NCBI GenBank assembly: GCA_018136815.1 | Contig: CM030938.1 | Coordinates: forward strand, 3,139,289 to 3,203,288 | Source: Isochrysis galbana | Taxonomy: Eukaryota > Haptophyta > Isochrysidales > Isochrysidaceae | DNA length: 64,000 nucleotides | Reading direction: 5' to 3' | Shown: positions 44,801 through 57,500 of the stretch, one piece after another | How positions within the stretch are numbered: position 1 is the first letter of the stretch | Layout: every line of letters starts with the position of its first letter | Notes under the pieces: model-generated | Seen by the model: the letters and a program-made list of their open reading frames with translations, nothing else | Told to the model about the DNA's origin: nothing | Databases searched by the model: none | Program-made: the position numbers and the translations under genes

Positions 44801-47800
44801 CGACCACCCGAGGCACCCCACCGACAAGAGAGGCCTGGGCTACACTAGTCCCAAGCTATCACCCTGTACCGCTACCAACGAGGACGACCCCTCTAGGCCC
44901 TCTGCCACGATAGCGGCAGTCGGAATACCCGAAGAGACGACGACCAGTTTGACGACGAATTCACCCGAGCAACGACGCTGGCGACCAACCCCGTCCCTGT
45001 CCGACACCATTGCACACGTGACCGCGCACCGGCCGGAGAGCGTCGTGGATACCCTACCATCTGCCTACCCAAGGCATTGTCTATATGTTCGAGATCTAAT
45101 GGTCTGCCGCTCCGGCGAGGCTGCCGGCAAAGAAGGAGTAATCTTAGCCGACTCCGCCCTCACGGTCAACAGCACACTCGCTGACACCGGAGCTGGCCCG
45201 TCGGTCGTGACCACTTCCCTCTTGTCCAGCCTACCCAACGACGCATGCGTCGAGCGGCTGCCGCAAGCCGTAGTGACACCGCTTCACGGTCCGGACGGCC
45301 TACCTCTTATCACGCGAGGCAAGGCTCGAATCGTTTTCTCCGTCGGTGGATTTCTCTTTCGTCATACGTTCATGGTGATTGAAGGCAACCCGATGCTGCT
45401 GCTCGGGAACGACTTCTTAGCTACGCACGCCGCTTCGATTCAGCTCGCCTCCGACAGCGCGGACGGCTCTATCACCCTCGGTGCCCCATCCACGGTGGCT
45501 CCTCTTGAGGTTAATGGCAGTCCAAGCCCCGACGCTCCGCCGATCTTTCGCGTCTCGACGTCACCGATAGCGGTGGTCCCTGTCAGCATGACTTGTGCAC
45601 AGGTCTGTCCGACCTCCGCGAACCCAATCACGACGGACTTCTTCCGAGGGCCGCAGGCCACCAAAACGACAACCAGCTAGTCTCCGAGCCTCTCTTCAAC
45701 ACGGCCGATGAGTTTGCCGCCAAAGCGCCGGCGTCTTGTGGCTCCGAGTACCTCCTATACACCCACGAACCTATCACGATCCCGGCCTATCATCGGGCGA
45801 CGTTTCACGTCCGAATTCCGCTAGCTCTTCGAGAACACGAAGACTGCGCCATGCTCGTGGACCGACTCCCTACACGCGAGACTATTGACAGCTCTCCTCT
45901 CGTCATCCCTCAAGTAGAGAGGCCGAACTCCGACCACACCATCGCGATCACGGTGGTCAACACTGACGCCAAACCACTACACCTTCCGTCGTTCCACCCT
46001 GTAGCTTCGCTACAGGTTCGATTCAAGATTCACGCCGGAACTTATCACCGCGTCGGTGACGTTAACTCGCCGGATGTGATTGAGTCGCTCAACGAGGACC
46101 AACGTAAGCTCCTTGAGGCAGCCAAGATCGACCCCGAGGGCCGTCTCTCGATGCCCCAACGTGAAGAAGTTCGTCGTCTACTAGCCCGACGTATCGCTGC
46201 TTTCGCAATTGACCCGACCAACCCGAATCACACTCACGTGATGGAGGTAGAGCTACCGCTCAACCCCGGAGCCGAAGCTCACCGTCACGCACCGTCTAGA
46301 GTTGGACGAGAGGGTGAGAAGGTCATAGAGGACGAAGTTTGCAAGATGGAGTCCGCGGCATCATTAGGAAATCAAATTCGTCGTGGGCCTCTCGAGTCGT
46401 GTTAGTCACTAAGAAGGATGGCTCCGTACGTTTCTGCGTAGATTATCGCGACGTCAACTCCAAGCTTCGTCTAGAGGACAGCCCTCTTCCCCTCACGGTA
46501 GAAGCCATCGACCGATTGTCGTCCGGCCAAGGCAACCTTGATTCTCTATTCCTTTGCACCCTGGACCTGGCATCTGGTTTCTGGGTATACCGATCAAAGA
46601 GTCCGATAAACATATCACCGCGTTCACTACTCATCGCGGCAAGTACGAGTTCAATTACTTGCCTTTTGGTGTTCAATCCGGTCCCTCGTATATGTGCCGC
46701 CTCATGGACGCCGTTCTCGTGGGCTGGCATGGGAGATTTGTATGCCATACTTGGATGATGTCGGCGCCTGGTCGACAGGCGTAGGTGACTCGCTGCAGGC
46801 CAGGGAAGAGTCGTCATTCCAACAAATGTTACACCGTCTTGATCTTGTCTTGGAACGTCTCATCTGGGCGGCCTCACCTGCAAGATGTCGAAATGCGTTT
46901 TCTTTGCCACCTCGGCTGAATATCTCGGCCACGTTGTTTCGCGTGAAGGTCTTCGGATGGATCCCAAGAAAGTGGAAGCCGTCTCGAAAATCGACCCTAC
47001 CCGAATCAACTCTATCGAAGCCGTCCGTTCTTTCCTTGGACTATGCTCGTACTACCGCCGATTTATACGTCGTTTTGCGATCCGTGCAGCGCCTTTAACC
47101 GCTCTCACGCGGAAAGGGTGCGATGTCCCGGTCGAGTCGCAAACAGAAGCCTGTCGCCAGGCTATCGAAGATCTCAAGCAAGCTATCTGTGAAGAACCCG
47201 TACTCGCACCTCCTCGAGACGACCGTCCTTTCCTCGTTAAGACCGACGGGCTAGCAAGCTCGGCATCGCCGGCGTCCTCGCACAGAAGGACGACGAAGGA
47301 GAGAGCGCGTCGTTGCATACTACGGTCGTAGTTTGAGTCCGGCCGAGCGCCATTGGACAGTCACTGAAATCGAACTTCTAGCAGCGCTAGAATCGATCCG
47401 AAATTGGAGGCCTTATCTCTGGGGTCGCCACTTCACCCTCGTCGTAGACCATTCAGCTTTGCGCTGGCTTCACACGATGAAAGATCAAGTCACCGTGGTC
47501 CAGCCTCGCGCCTCATGCGATGGGTCCTAAAGCTAGCCGAATATCGATTCGACGTCGTGCACAAACCTGGAGTCACTCACTGGGACGCCGACGGCTTATC
47601 CCGCTTAGTTGCTCTCGAGCCCGATCACGATCCTCTCCATGTCGAGGAGAGTGATGCCATTCTTTCGATTCTTCTGAGATTCACGACATAGTTGCCGCCG
47701 CGGTCACTTCATCCACCCTCACCGCTCGCCGCCAACAAGCAAACGATAGGCTCGCTCGTCAAGCATCGGAATCTTCGGAGTCGATTACCTCCTCGTATCT

Positions 47801-49448
47801 CGATGTGGGCGTGCCTCATGCCGACGAATTGCGTCAAGCGCTCTCTACCGACGAGTTCGCTAGCTCGATCCTTTCTGAACTCGCGTCGACCCTTCCGAAA
47901 GCTCACGGTTCGATCACCGCTATCTGTCTCTGACTGGCTCGTCGTCGAAGAAGAATCCCGATTCCTCCTTCGTGATGGCCTACTCTACTACCGTTCGTCA
48001 GAGCGGAAGAGGCTCCTCTTCGTTTATACATTCCGAGTCCCTTCGTGACACATACCTCCGCGCCTACCATGACCACCTTGGTCACCCGGTGCACACGGAT
48101 GTCTACCCTACTTCGTACTCGAGTTACTGGCCTGGCTTGTCCGCCTCTGTATCGGAATACGTTCGAAGTGCCATGAATGCACTCTTGCAAACCGTTACCG
48201 CGACCGCTCGCCCATCCATCCGGTCTTTCTATCGGATCCTATCCTTTCGACGTCGTCTATTGCGATATTCTTCGATGGCTCCCACCACGATTTCGTACCG
48301 GCCGCTCCGGTTTTGATAAGCTATTGTTTTCGTCGATTCTCTCTCTCGTTGGATTGAAGCTGAGCCTTGCAACGGTAACCCCTCTTCCGCGAAATGTCTA
48401 GACGTCTTCATGCGTCTCATTGTCTCTCGTTATGGAGTCCCTCGCCAACTTCGAACCGACGCCGGCTCGAATCTTTGCTCTCGATTAGTGACCTAATTCT
48501 CAAGCGACCGGAACGGACCTTGAGCACTACTGAAGCTATCGCCACGAAGGCGTAGGGCTAGTGGAAAAAGCTCAACAAACTCTCCTCACGATGACTCGAG
48601 TCTCCAATGAAGGCGGCGCCCATTGGGTCGACCACCTTCCGTTTCTTCTCATGTCTATGCGAGCGACCGCCGGTCGCGTGGTACCCAAGTCACCCGCGGC
48701 TATCTTGTTTGGTCGGGAGCTTCGTCTTCCTGCTCAACTTGCTGACCCTGCTCCTGTCCTGGAGTTGCTTCCAACTAGGCCTCCGTCCGATGCCGTCACT
48801 TACGCCTACGAGCTCAATAAGAAGCTTCTCGAGTCGTGGCGTTCCGCCCTCGAAAGTACTCAAGAAGCCCAACGCGAATCGATGCGTTCCGCCTCTCAAA
48901 AGTCTAAACTCGGTGTCACCTTCAAACCGGAACAGAGTTTGTCGTCGAATCCCTGGCCACGCCAACAAACTTCAGTATCTCTACTCCGGTCCCTACCGAG
49001 TAGAAGAAGCAATCTCGGCCACTCGCTACCGTCTACGCGACCTCGAAAATCGTCAAGTCAAGGACGAAGTTCACATCTCCAACTCCGTCCGTACTTCACC
49101 GTCACCGATTCGTCTCCGCTCACTGACGATGAGTACTTGGTTGAAGAGTTGCTCGATCGCAAAGGCGATGGGTTTCATTCAAGTATCTCGTCAATGGCGC
49201 GGCTATCCTCGTTCTGAAGCTACTTGGGAGTCTCGAATTGAGTTGCTCGGCGTTGTGCTGATCTAGTTGAGTCGTACGACACCATTTCGACAGCCGTCCG
49301 GTTCAACTCCAGCTAACTCCAATTTAGACTCCTCTTCCTTCAAGCCAAGTTCAAGTCCCAGTCTAATCAAGTTCCACGTCGAATTCAAGAGTCCAGTCGT
49401 ATCCTCCTGATCTGCCTTCAAGTCGTACCGTTCTCGTTCACAATCGTA
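41838..49448 (+). pseudogene. pol: pol of copy C, frameshifted in its 3' half
   Basis: Open from 41838 to 45680, where it is the same as copy D through the methyltransferase-like domain (about 43569-44160) and protease (DTGAG near 45185). At about 45664 one A is missing relative to D, and from there to 49448 dozens of single-base deletions break the reverse transcriptase, RNase H, integrase and chromodomain into short pieces (for example at 46358, 46585, 47250, 48010, 48940). Nearly all are losses of one base, rising toward the gap at 50756, which is the pattern of uncorrected long-read sequence more than of natural decay. Confidence 0.85.
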
Positions 49449-49700
49449 GCGCTAAGTCGACCGGAAGTGGATGATTAGCGTCGCGTCAGCGCCTGACCCA
49501 GCGCAACTGCCCGAGCAAAACTCCTGTAAAAGGGAGAACGTGGTAGGACGTGACGTACGAAATCGGGGCCGCCGCGCTAAGCTGCCGATTTGTGCTCGCT
49601 TGGATCCATGGGTTAATCCTCCTCCTCAGTCTCTCGTCTCGTATGGTTAAATGAACTCTCTTGGCTCGACATCGGGAGACGTCTCGATTTAAGTCGGGGG

Positions 49701-51294
49701 TGTTTGATTCCTGCCATCTGAAGGCTGTAGGCATGAATATTCGTAAGGTACGCGCTCACAATTACAATTGAACAGTTCCCCGTGTTGCCACTGACGCACA
49801 AGACACACAGATTCGGATTCCCCATGGTCTCAAGTCCAGGTTTGCAGATTTTGGTCTCGAAATTTGCGATTCGAATTTTGTTTTTGCTGTTACTATAATT
49901 GTTGGCTCGTTTAAGGTAATAAACCGGCATGACTTCGACTTCTCTGCGTCGCTCTGCGAGACTCTCTCTCTCTCTCTCTCCGTCCGCCTCTCCTCGGCCG
50001 ACGGCAGGAAGATTCGTCCAAAACATTCTCCGGTCCCAGATATCTCGTGGGGGTCTCTCCGCGCTCCGCGAGGGAAAGGACGCGATCTCGCTCCGAGATC
50101 GGCCTCGCGCCCTCCCACGCTGCCCCGCCGTGCCCTCGGTCCCTCGCCCCCCCCGCGGCAGGTTCTTTCCCTCGGCGTGCCATCCGTCGCCTCCGGCCGT
50201 TATATTATTCCCCCCCCGCGAGGTTCTTCTCCTCCGCGCGCGGTTCGTTTCCTCCGGCCGTCGTTGTTCCCCCCCTCGCTTCGATTCCTCTCGCGGTTCC
50301 TTCGATGATTGCCTCCATCTCGTCCGTTCTTCTTCGCGATCCTCGCGGAGGGCACCGACGTTTAATGTTAGTTTCGTCGCGGTTTCGATGAAAGAAAGGA
50401 AGAACGAATGGCACGCGCCTCGCGCCGCGTCTTGTTTCGTCGCCCCTTGCTCGTCGCTTGTCTAAAGGTCTCTCCGCACATCGCCTTCTCCCCCGCGCGA
50501 GTTTGGATCTCTCCTCGACCCTCCGCGTTGGCTTCAGCGGACGAGTTCCACTTTAAACGATAGTTCGAACCCTTCGGTGGCGTAGTTATGCGCTCTCTTT
50601 CCGTATATCTTCGCGCATGACGAGCGATCGCGACTTCAGCCTTCGCCGCGCGGGAGGGTTTGTTTATCGTATGATTCCGGAGTGTTTACGTTAGTTTTCT
50701 GAGCCCAAGGACTTTGGTTTTTGGTTTCTTGTGAGTGATTTTTGTAGCAACTTCGNNNNNNNNNNNNNNNNNNNNNNNNNNNNNNNNNNNNNNNNNNNNN
50801 NNNNNNNNNNNNNNNNNNNNNNNNNNNNNNNNNNNNNNNNNNNNNNNNNNNNNNNGACGAGCGATCGCGACTTCAGCCTTCGCGCGCGGGGAGGGGTTTG
50901 TTTATCGTATGATTCCGGAGTGTTTACGTTAGTTTTCTGAGCCCAAGGACTTTGGTTTTTGGTTTCTTGTGAGTGATTTTTGTAGCAACTTCGTCGAGTC
51001 CCACCGTGTTCCCAAGCGAGTCCCCCCGAGTTCCCGAGTCTATACCCCGAGTCAACGAGTCAATACAAGCAAGCACGCGCCTGAGCCACCCCCAGTCGCC
51101 TGCCACCACCTCCCACAAGCCTCCTTCCACACTTCCGCACGCCCTCCGTGCGTCGTGCGTCGTGCGTCGATCACCATGCCCGTAGTCACCCCCGAGGAAA
51201 GCTCCATGAGCTCCCGCAAGAACCGCACTCCGCGCTAGCTGCCGGCGCGCCCTCGCAGGCCATCACCAAGAGTGAGATGAGCCTTGCTCTGACA
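49701..51294 (+). repeat. Middle LTR of the array, containing a gap
   Basis: Starts TGTTTGATTCC, a damaged version of TGTTGTATTCC, and ends CTCTGACA. It carries many one-base deletions. Bases 50619-50755 before the gap and 50856-50993 after it are the same 137-138 bp of the LTR, so removing the gap and one overlap leaves about 1,356 bp, one ordinary LTR. It also has mixed features: its start reads AAGGCTGTAGG as in copies A/B, not AAGGTTGTAGG as in the outer LTRs. Confidence 0.85.
50756..50855. other. Assembly gap (100 N) inside an LTR
   Basis: A 100-N placeholder flanked by two copies of the same 137-138 bp LTR segment, showing that two contig ends overlap but were not merged. Confidence 0.99.
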
Positions 51295-53949
51295 AGCACA
51301 AAATCCTTCGCTCGCGCCTTCGGCTCCGGTCGTCACGTCGAGTTCTTTCCTTGAAAAATCTTCATTGTCCCCGCGTCATGAGCCCGTCTCTTCTTCTTCT
51401 CTTCCCGAACCGTTTGGGTCGAAGTCTCCTGGGGAAGAGAGCCTCTTGGGACCCCCTCCCTTCCTCAAAGAGAGCCCTTCCGAGCCAGTTCCCCCCTGGC
51501 TCTCGCCTCTCCGCGCCGGACGGTCGAAGTTCCGCCGCCTCCGCGGGCCTCTACTCACACCCCGTCAACTGGAGCTGGAATGGGTCCTCTAACCTCGTCT
51601 GTTGCTCCACCGGCGGCCTTTCCTCTCCTTTCTTTTGCTGATCCTTTGCCAAGTGTTCATTCCTCTCTCAATCCCTCTGTGGTTGGTGCTGAAGATGATG
51701 TGGATTCCGTCCGGTCCCTCCCTCCTTTCGAGCCCCCACCATATGAAGAGTTTGTCCCACCCCCCGTCGTCGACGTACTCGTACCCCAAGCGTAACTTCG
51801 TTCCACCTCCGACCGCCACCGTCGGCGCCGCCCAAATCATGGACCAACAAGTCCAGATCGAGGCTCTCCGCGGCGCTGTCGACCGCCTCGAGTCCTCTAC
51901 CCTCCAAGCCGCCCAGCGCCACGAAGAATTTCAGCGAGAGGTGGGGTCTACCTTCAAAGCGATACTCAACATTCTACAGGGCCACGCGGGCACTACGACT
52001 TCGTCTCGAGTCGAAACTTCGCCACCGCTTGTGGAAGAAGGAGACAACTCCATTGGTGCTCCCCCTGCCTCGGTCAAGCTCCCTTCTCAATCTTTGCCCG
52101 CCGCGCCGTTCTCCGTTCCGCCGAATCCGATTTCCGATCCCGAACCCAATACGCCTGTTCCTGTCTCGCCCGCCAAGATCGTTTCTGATCCCCAACCTCC
52201 ACCCACCGTCGCGGGCCTCCGCTCGCTTCCAAATCCGGCGGCTCGGCGCCATCCCGTCGATCCAAGCCTCGCCGGTGATGTTTCTGAGCGAGAGGTCATC
52301 CTAGCCTCGTGGGACCAACTGTTTGAGGATGCCGCCTACGAGGTAGCCTCTCTCTACAGGAGGTCCGACGATTTCGAGCTCATCCACGCCATTCTCAACG
52401 GCGGCCTCTCTCGGGCCGGCAATGTTTGGCACTACCGCGTGTTTTTCGAGAAGGAGCACGTGACCAAGTGGGCTCGGAGCCGCTTCTTCCTCGACCGCAC
52501 CCTCCATCACCAAGTCCGAATGGGCAAAGAGCTTTCCGAGATCAAGTTCCCCAAGGGCCTGGCCTCGGACAACGTCCAGACAGCGGCCACCTCCTGGAAC
52601 GATTTTCGTCTGTCCTTCATCAAGCCGCTCGAGCGCGCCCTCTCGCTCGGCTGCGACCACCGCGAAATCTTTACATCCTTACTAGCGGCCGCCAACTTGT
52701 GCACCACCGGCAACCAAAGGATTTACGCCTTCCTCCTCGATCTCGCCGAAGACCCGGTCCTCTCTCTCAACCCCGCGCTGGCCTGCGACGTGCTTCTCCG
52801 CAAGTGCGACGCCACTTTCGCGGCCAACGTGCCCGGCTTCGCCAAAGACTCCGCCTCCATGGAGTGGGACCGGCTCGTAGCTCGTGAGGCCGGCTCCGAT
52901 CTCTTAGAGTTATCCAAGAATTTGGTGCGGGCGTACGTCCGCAAGATGGGTGACGCGAAGGTGGATGCCACGACAGTCTGGGACCACCCGAACATGTCGC
53001 ACGATATCAATCAACGATTCGAGTCCATCATTCGGAACGACAAGGTCGACGCGGCTCGCGGCGTGGATAACGCGACCAAGTTCGGCGAGTATCTTGCAAA
53101 GACTCGCTTCCGCGTCGAGAACCACGAGCTTCCTCGTTCGGCCCTTTCGTGCGTCAACCTCTGCCAACGCTACTTGAGCCCGTACGAACAGTCCCGTGCT
53201 GGCCAACAACAAACGTCGGTCACGGTCGCCGCCGTGACGCCGCCGGCGACTACTTCCAAGTCCACCAAGACCGCCAAGGTTGCTAAGGCTGCCTCTAACC
53301 CGCGGACACTACGGCTTCGATGGTCGCCGCCGTCCAAGCGGCGGTGACCGAGGCATTAAAATCGCAAAACAACAACTCGAACCGCAAGGCGACTGGCGCT
53401 GACAATCGTCGGGCTCCGCCTCCGCCTACGAATTACTCCGCATCGTCTCCGTTACCGGACGCACTTCTTGACCGTCCTCTCGGCAAAATCACGTCTTCTC
53501 GTCGCCAATGTGATCCCCCTCCGAACGGCCTTGGGCTTCCGGCCGATTCGGGCCTCTCGGAATGGGATCCAGGTAGCTGGTCTCGAGCTCGAGCCCGCTT
53601 CTGGCAAATTTCTCGTTACGCTGGTCACCCGGCCCTTCGCGCTGCGCTCACGCGCTGCCGTCCCTCCGATGCCACCATGACGGCGCCGCGTCTCGACGAC
53701 CTAGACCGCGACGTCAAGGAGTGGACCGACGCCAACGGCTGCGCGTACTGCGCCTTTCGTCCACGGGCCCCATCTGGTACGCCCGAGGCAGACCTGTGGA
53801 AGTATGGCACGGGCGACGGAGCTCATAACCCCGTCGTTTGCCAACCGTACATTCGTTTTCTCTGCGAAGGCGGCAGTGGCGAGTGTGGTAACGACCCAGA
53901 AGTCCACCGCCGCCTCCGCACGATGGTCGTTCTCCGTCCGGCCCAGTAG
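51176..53949 (+). pseudogene. gag: gag of copy D, frameshifted near its start and end
   Basis: Same as the intact gag at 38497 but with one-base changes at several points between 51210 and 51770 and a missing C near 53300, leaving open pieces 51602-53347 and 53320-53949. The breaks cluster within 2.5 kb of the gap. The C-terminal piece reaches the TAG at 53947-53949 in the same frame as the downstream pol. Confidence 0.85.
53947..53949 (+). promoter_or_regulatory. Candidate readthrough UAG between gag and pol
   Basis: In copy D the gag frame ends CAG-TAG-GTC-GCC and then stays open for 190 codons directly into the pol ATG at 54520 with no further stop. I checked this codon by codon. One stop between two joined frames is how gammaretroviruses make gag-pol by readthrough. 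In copy C a run of C near 41583-41587 has five bases where D (54264-54269) has six, which puts pol in another frame there. Confidence 0.55.
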
Positions 53950-54519
53950 GTCGCCGGCGGGGCCCACGTCCGCGCTGTTACCCCGCTACCAGTCCAGGGT
54001 AGTGGGCCTGAACGCCACCCACCAAAAGATCGTATTACGCTACGGCCGAGTACTTCTACGGCCTCCAACCGGTACCCCAAGATTCCCCAAGTTCCAGACA
54101 AGCCCTACCACCTCCATCCCCCTCCTTCTCCTGCCCCCTCGCCGATTGCCCCTATTTCTCCCAATGCCGATGATTCCATCCTGATTCTCGATATCACGCA
54201 CGAGTCCTCAAAACCAAGTCAACCGTCACCGCCTCTCTATCAACTCAAGCCGCTCAACCGCTACCCCCCGCCACTCCCCAAGCATCACCAGTCCAAGACC
54301 TCACGGTCTGCGAAAATCCAGCCGCCGCAGGCCCAATCCAACCTTCAATCTCTCAAATCAAATTTCGCATGTCCGAGCCACAAAACGTCTCCCGAGTACG
54401 AGTCCGAGTCCAAGTCACGTTCAGAATTACCCTCTTCGTCTTACGCCACCGCGAGCCCATCTACGAGTCTGAGCCCAGTCCAGTCATCACCGGTATCACC
54501 AGTCTCCATCGCTACGACG

Positions 54520-57500
54520 ATGGAGGCGCAGTTCTCCGGTACTTCCCCACTTTCTTTCGAGTCCGAGTCCAAGCCTGTTTTGAGCAAACCCCGTTCTGAG
54601 CCATCCGAGTCCGAGTCCGAGTCCGAATTTACAACGTCACCGAGTCCTACCACGCGGTCGGCCGCAGGATTAACGGAGCTCCAGCCACCCACTGAGCCTC
54701 CGACGACCACTCCTTCCGCGGGAGTGTTCACCTTCGGTCCTCCGCGCCCCGAGTCTGAGTCATTTGGAATCTCCGGTCACGTCCAGAATCCCAACCACAA
54801 CCGAGCCCCGTTTCACGAGCCACCGCGTATCGAGTCCAAACACAAGCTGACGCCGAAGCCCTCGACGACAGCCACTGTGTCCTTGTCCGAGCCACCGTTC
54901 CGAGTCTCGCCGCAGCCGGCCTGCCACTCCAGCAGGCTGCACGCCGCCGAGCCGATCCCTTCCGTTTCCGTTCCGAGTCCGAGTCCAATCGCACAAGACA
55001 GTGCATCCCGAGCCCGCGTAATCAAGCCCGTCACCGAGTCCGAGTTTACGGCCGCACCGAGCCAACCGGTGCTGGCCACCATGCCCCTATCGTCATCACA
55101 AGCTTCCGCTTCGTCCTCATCGACGGTTGCGACGCCAGGGGGCTTCACCTTTGGGCCGGCCCCGTCCGTGCCCATTTCGAAAGTTAGCCCTGTTATTGGC
55201 GTCCAGCACGCCAGAAACGACGAGTCCGAGTCCGAGTACAAATTAACGTCACCGCGGAGTCCGCGGTCGACCACCGGCGTTCCCACGCCACCCCATCAAC
55301 CGAGAGCCATGGAGGAGCTTGCACAGCCGTCTCCTAGCCCCTCTCAAGTCGCCGAGTCTTCCGAATTCGAGTCTGAATCCACCGTAATTTCAGCGGTCCA
55401 TCCACCCGCTAGCCCGAGCCAAGTCCTCCGAAGAATGCTTCGCATTGCAGAACCTCTTCGGCCACTACCCACGCCAGCCGCTGCCGCAGAGCCACCACCC
55501 TGGCCCCAGCCTTCCCCGCAGCCGGCTTCTACGACAGCCACGTCCCTTCTTTCGCCGGCGCCGACCCCGCCGACGACAGAATGCAACGACGTCGATCCCT
55601 GGCCTGTTTCCTCTTCCGACGTGACCATGGAGAGTGACCACAACTCCTCTGCACGTCGAGGAACGGCGGCCTCCCAAACCGAGCTTCTACGCCCATTGAG
55701 CCAGCCCAACCGAGTCCCTGAGCCATGTCCTTCATGTCTCTCACCGGTGGTCTCGCGGCCGCGGCGTCCGTCGCCGCCGTCCGACACCCCACTTCTCCGA
55801 GTTTCTTCGTCAATCCCGTCCTCCGAGCCCGTCTCTACGTCGTCGATATCCGAGTCTTCTTCCATTCGTCCTACGTCGCTGCGGCCACCGGTCGCCGCCT
55901 CCGAGCACTGCCTGCCTCTCGATACCACTGCCACCACCATCATGCGCGTGGCAGCGATCAATGCGTCCGCGATCCAGTCCTTCGATCCCTCTCAAAACAA
56001 CTCCGATGTCGGCACCCGCGATGATACCCCGTCACCCGCTCTCCACGCTCTCGCCTCTCTTCGTGCGCGAGCGAGCGGCTCTGCGGTGGTATTACCTCGG
56101 CACCTCACGGAGGCAGCCCAAGAGCTTCGCCGGCCTCGCGATGGCACCCTAGCCTCGCCTGCCGCCGCGCTACCCAAGCACTTCGATGAGCTTTGCGCTG
56201 AGCTCACGGAGATGAATCAACGAGTCCAAGACGGGCTGACGTCTGGCTGTCACGCACCACGCGTTCTCGTCGTTGGCGAGACGAGCGGCGTCGTCTCGTC
56301 CATGTTCCTACTCGCCGGAGCTGATGTAGCTACGTGCGATTTGTATCCTTCCGAGATTGATTACGTGCCCCACTTCCAAGGCGACGCGCTTCATGTCCAA
56401 AACTTAGGTTGGGACCTAGTCATCGCCCACCCGCCCTGCACGTACCTCTCCGCCGTCAGCAGTCAATGGCTCTCCCAAGAACCCGGACGTCGTGCCGCTC
56501 TTGAGTCGGCCGCTCACGTCTTCAAGTCGATGGCCTCCGCCACTGCTCCGTTTGTAGCGGTCGAGAACCCTCGGATGCATGCGGAAGCTCGCCGTTTAGT
56601 CGGGGGGTTGACCCCGACCCAATTCGTCCAACCCTGGGAGCACGGCACTGGACACCAGAAAGCCACCGGGTTGTACCTCACCAAAGGGCTGCCGCCCCTC
56701 CAGCCAACCTGCGTCGTGGATGGTCGTGAGTCAGCCATGGCTAATCTCTCGCCTTCACCGCCTCGTGGCGCTCTTCGCAGCCGCACCTACGTCGGTGTAG
56801 CTGGAGCGATGGCGACCCATTGGATGCCTGTTCTTCTTCGACATTTGAGCCAACAGGGAGACCAGCCATCGACGAATAAACTGTCCGCGTTGGAGCTACT
56901 CGCTTGCGCGCGGCGCAGCCTATCGGACCAGCCTTCCCTTAGCTCGACTGAGGCTACCGCTTACGAGCCGTGGTCGGCTCTTCATCGTTATGAGAGGGGG
57001 AGGGAATCTAGTGAAGTTTCTTCCGACCCCGTTGTTTCCCGTCCAGCTACTCCCGAGTCAGACGATCACGAAGACCAAAAAGAAACCCACGATAACCATG
57101 ACAACGACACGCCATTCTACGCCTCCGAGTCTACTCTCCACGACCCATTCTCTCCATGGACCGCCCCGCCTCCGGCACGCGCGAGCTCGCCGCGTCCGAC
57201 GACGCCGACGACTCTCCGGAAGCGGCGCCAACAATGGCAATCATTCGGAGTGAACGGGGACCAGAAATGGTCCAACGTCACGCTCGAAACCGCTGACGAA
57301 ATAAGAGCGCAAGCTCTAGCCGGACGAGGCGCCGACGAGGAATCCGACCTTACCGCTGCCGTCCGAGCGCCAATCGAGTTTGTGGAAGCCAAAGGCATCC
57401 GCGCCGAAGAGCTAGCCTCATTAGTTCGAAGACCCAAGACAGAAGCCCAAGCCCGTCTCGAGAAAGATTGGGAAAAGATGTCCGACCACCCGAGGCACCC

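Noticed and set aside
53947..53949. Reassigned UAG codon in this genome
   Set aside because: Other genes end in UAG at sensible places (for example 4288-4290 and 16339-16341), so UAG is an ordinary stop here.
56401..56480. N6-adenine methyltransferase reading of the HPPC motif
   Set aside because: Adenine and N4-cytosine enzymes use D/N/S-P-P-Y/F/W; here the motif is P-P-C with a downstream E-N-P and R-S-R, which fits the C5 class.
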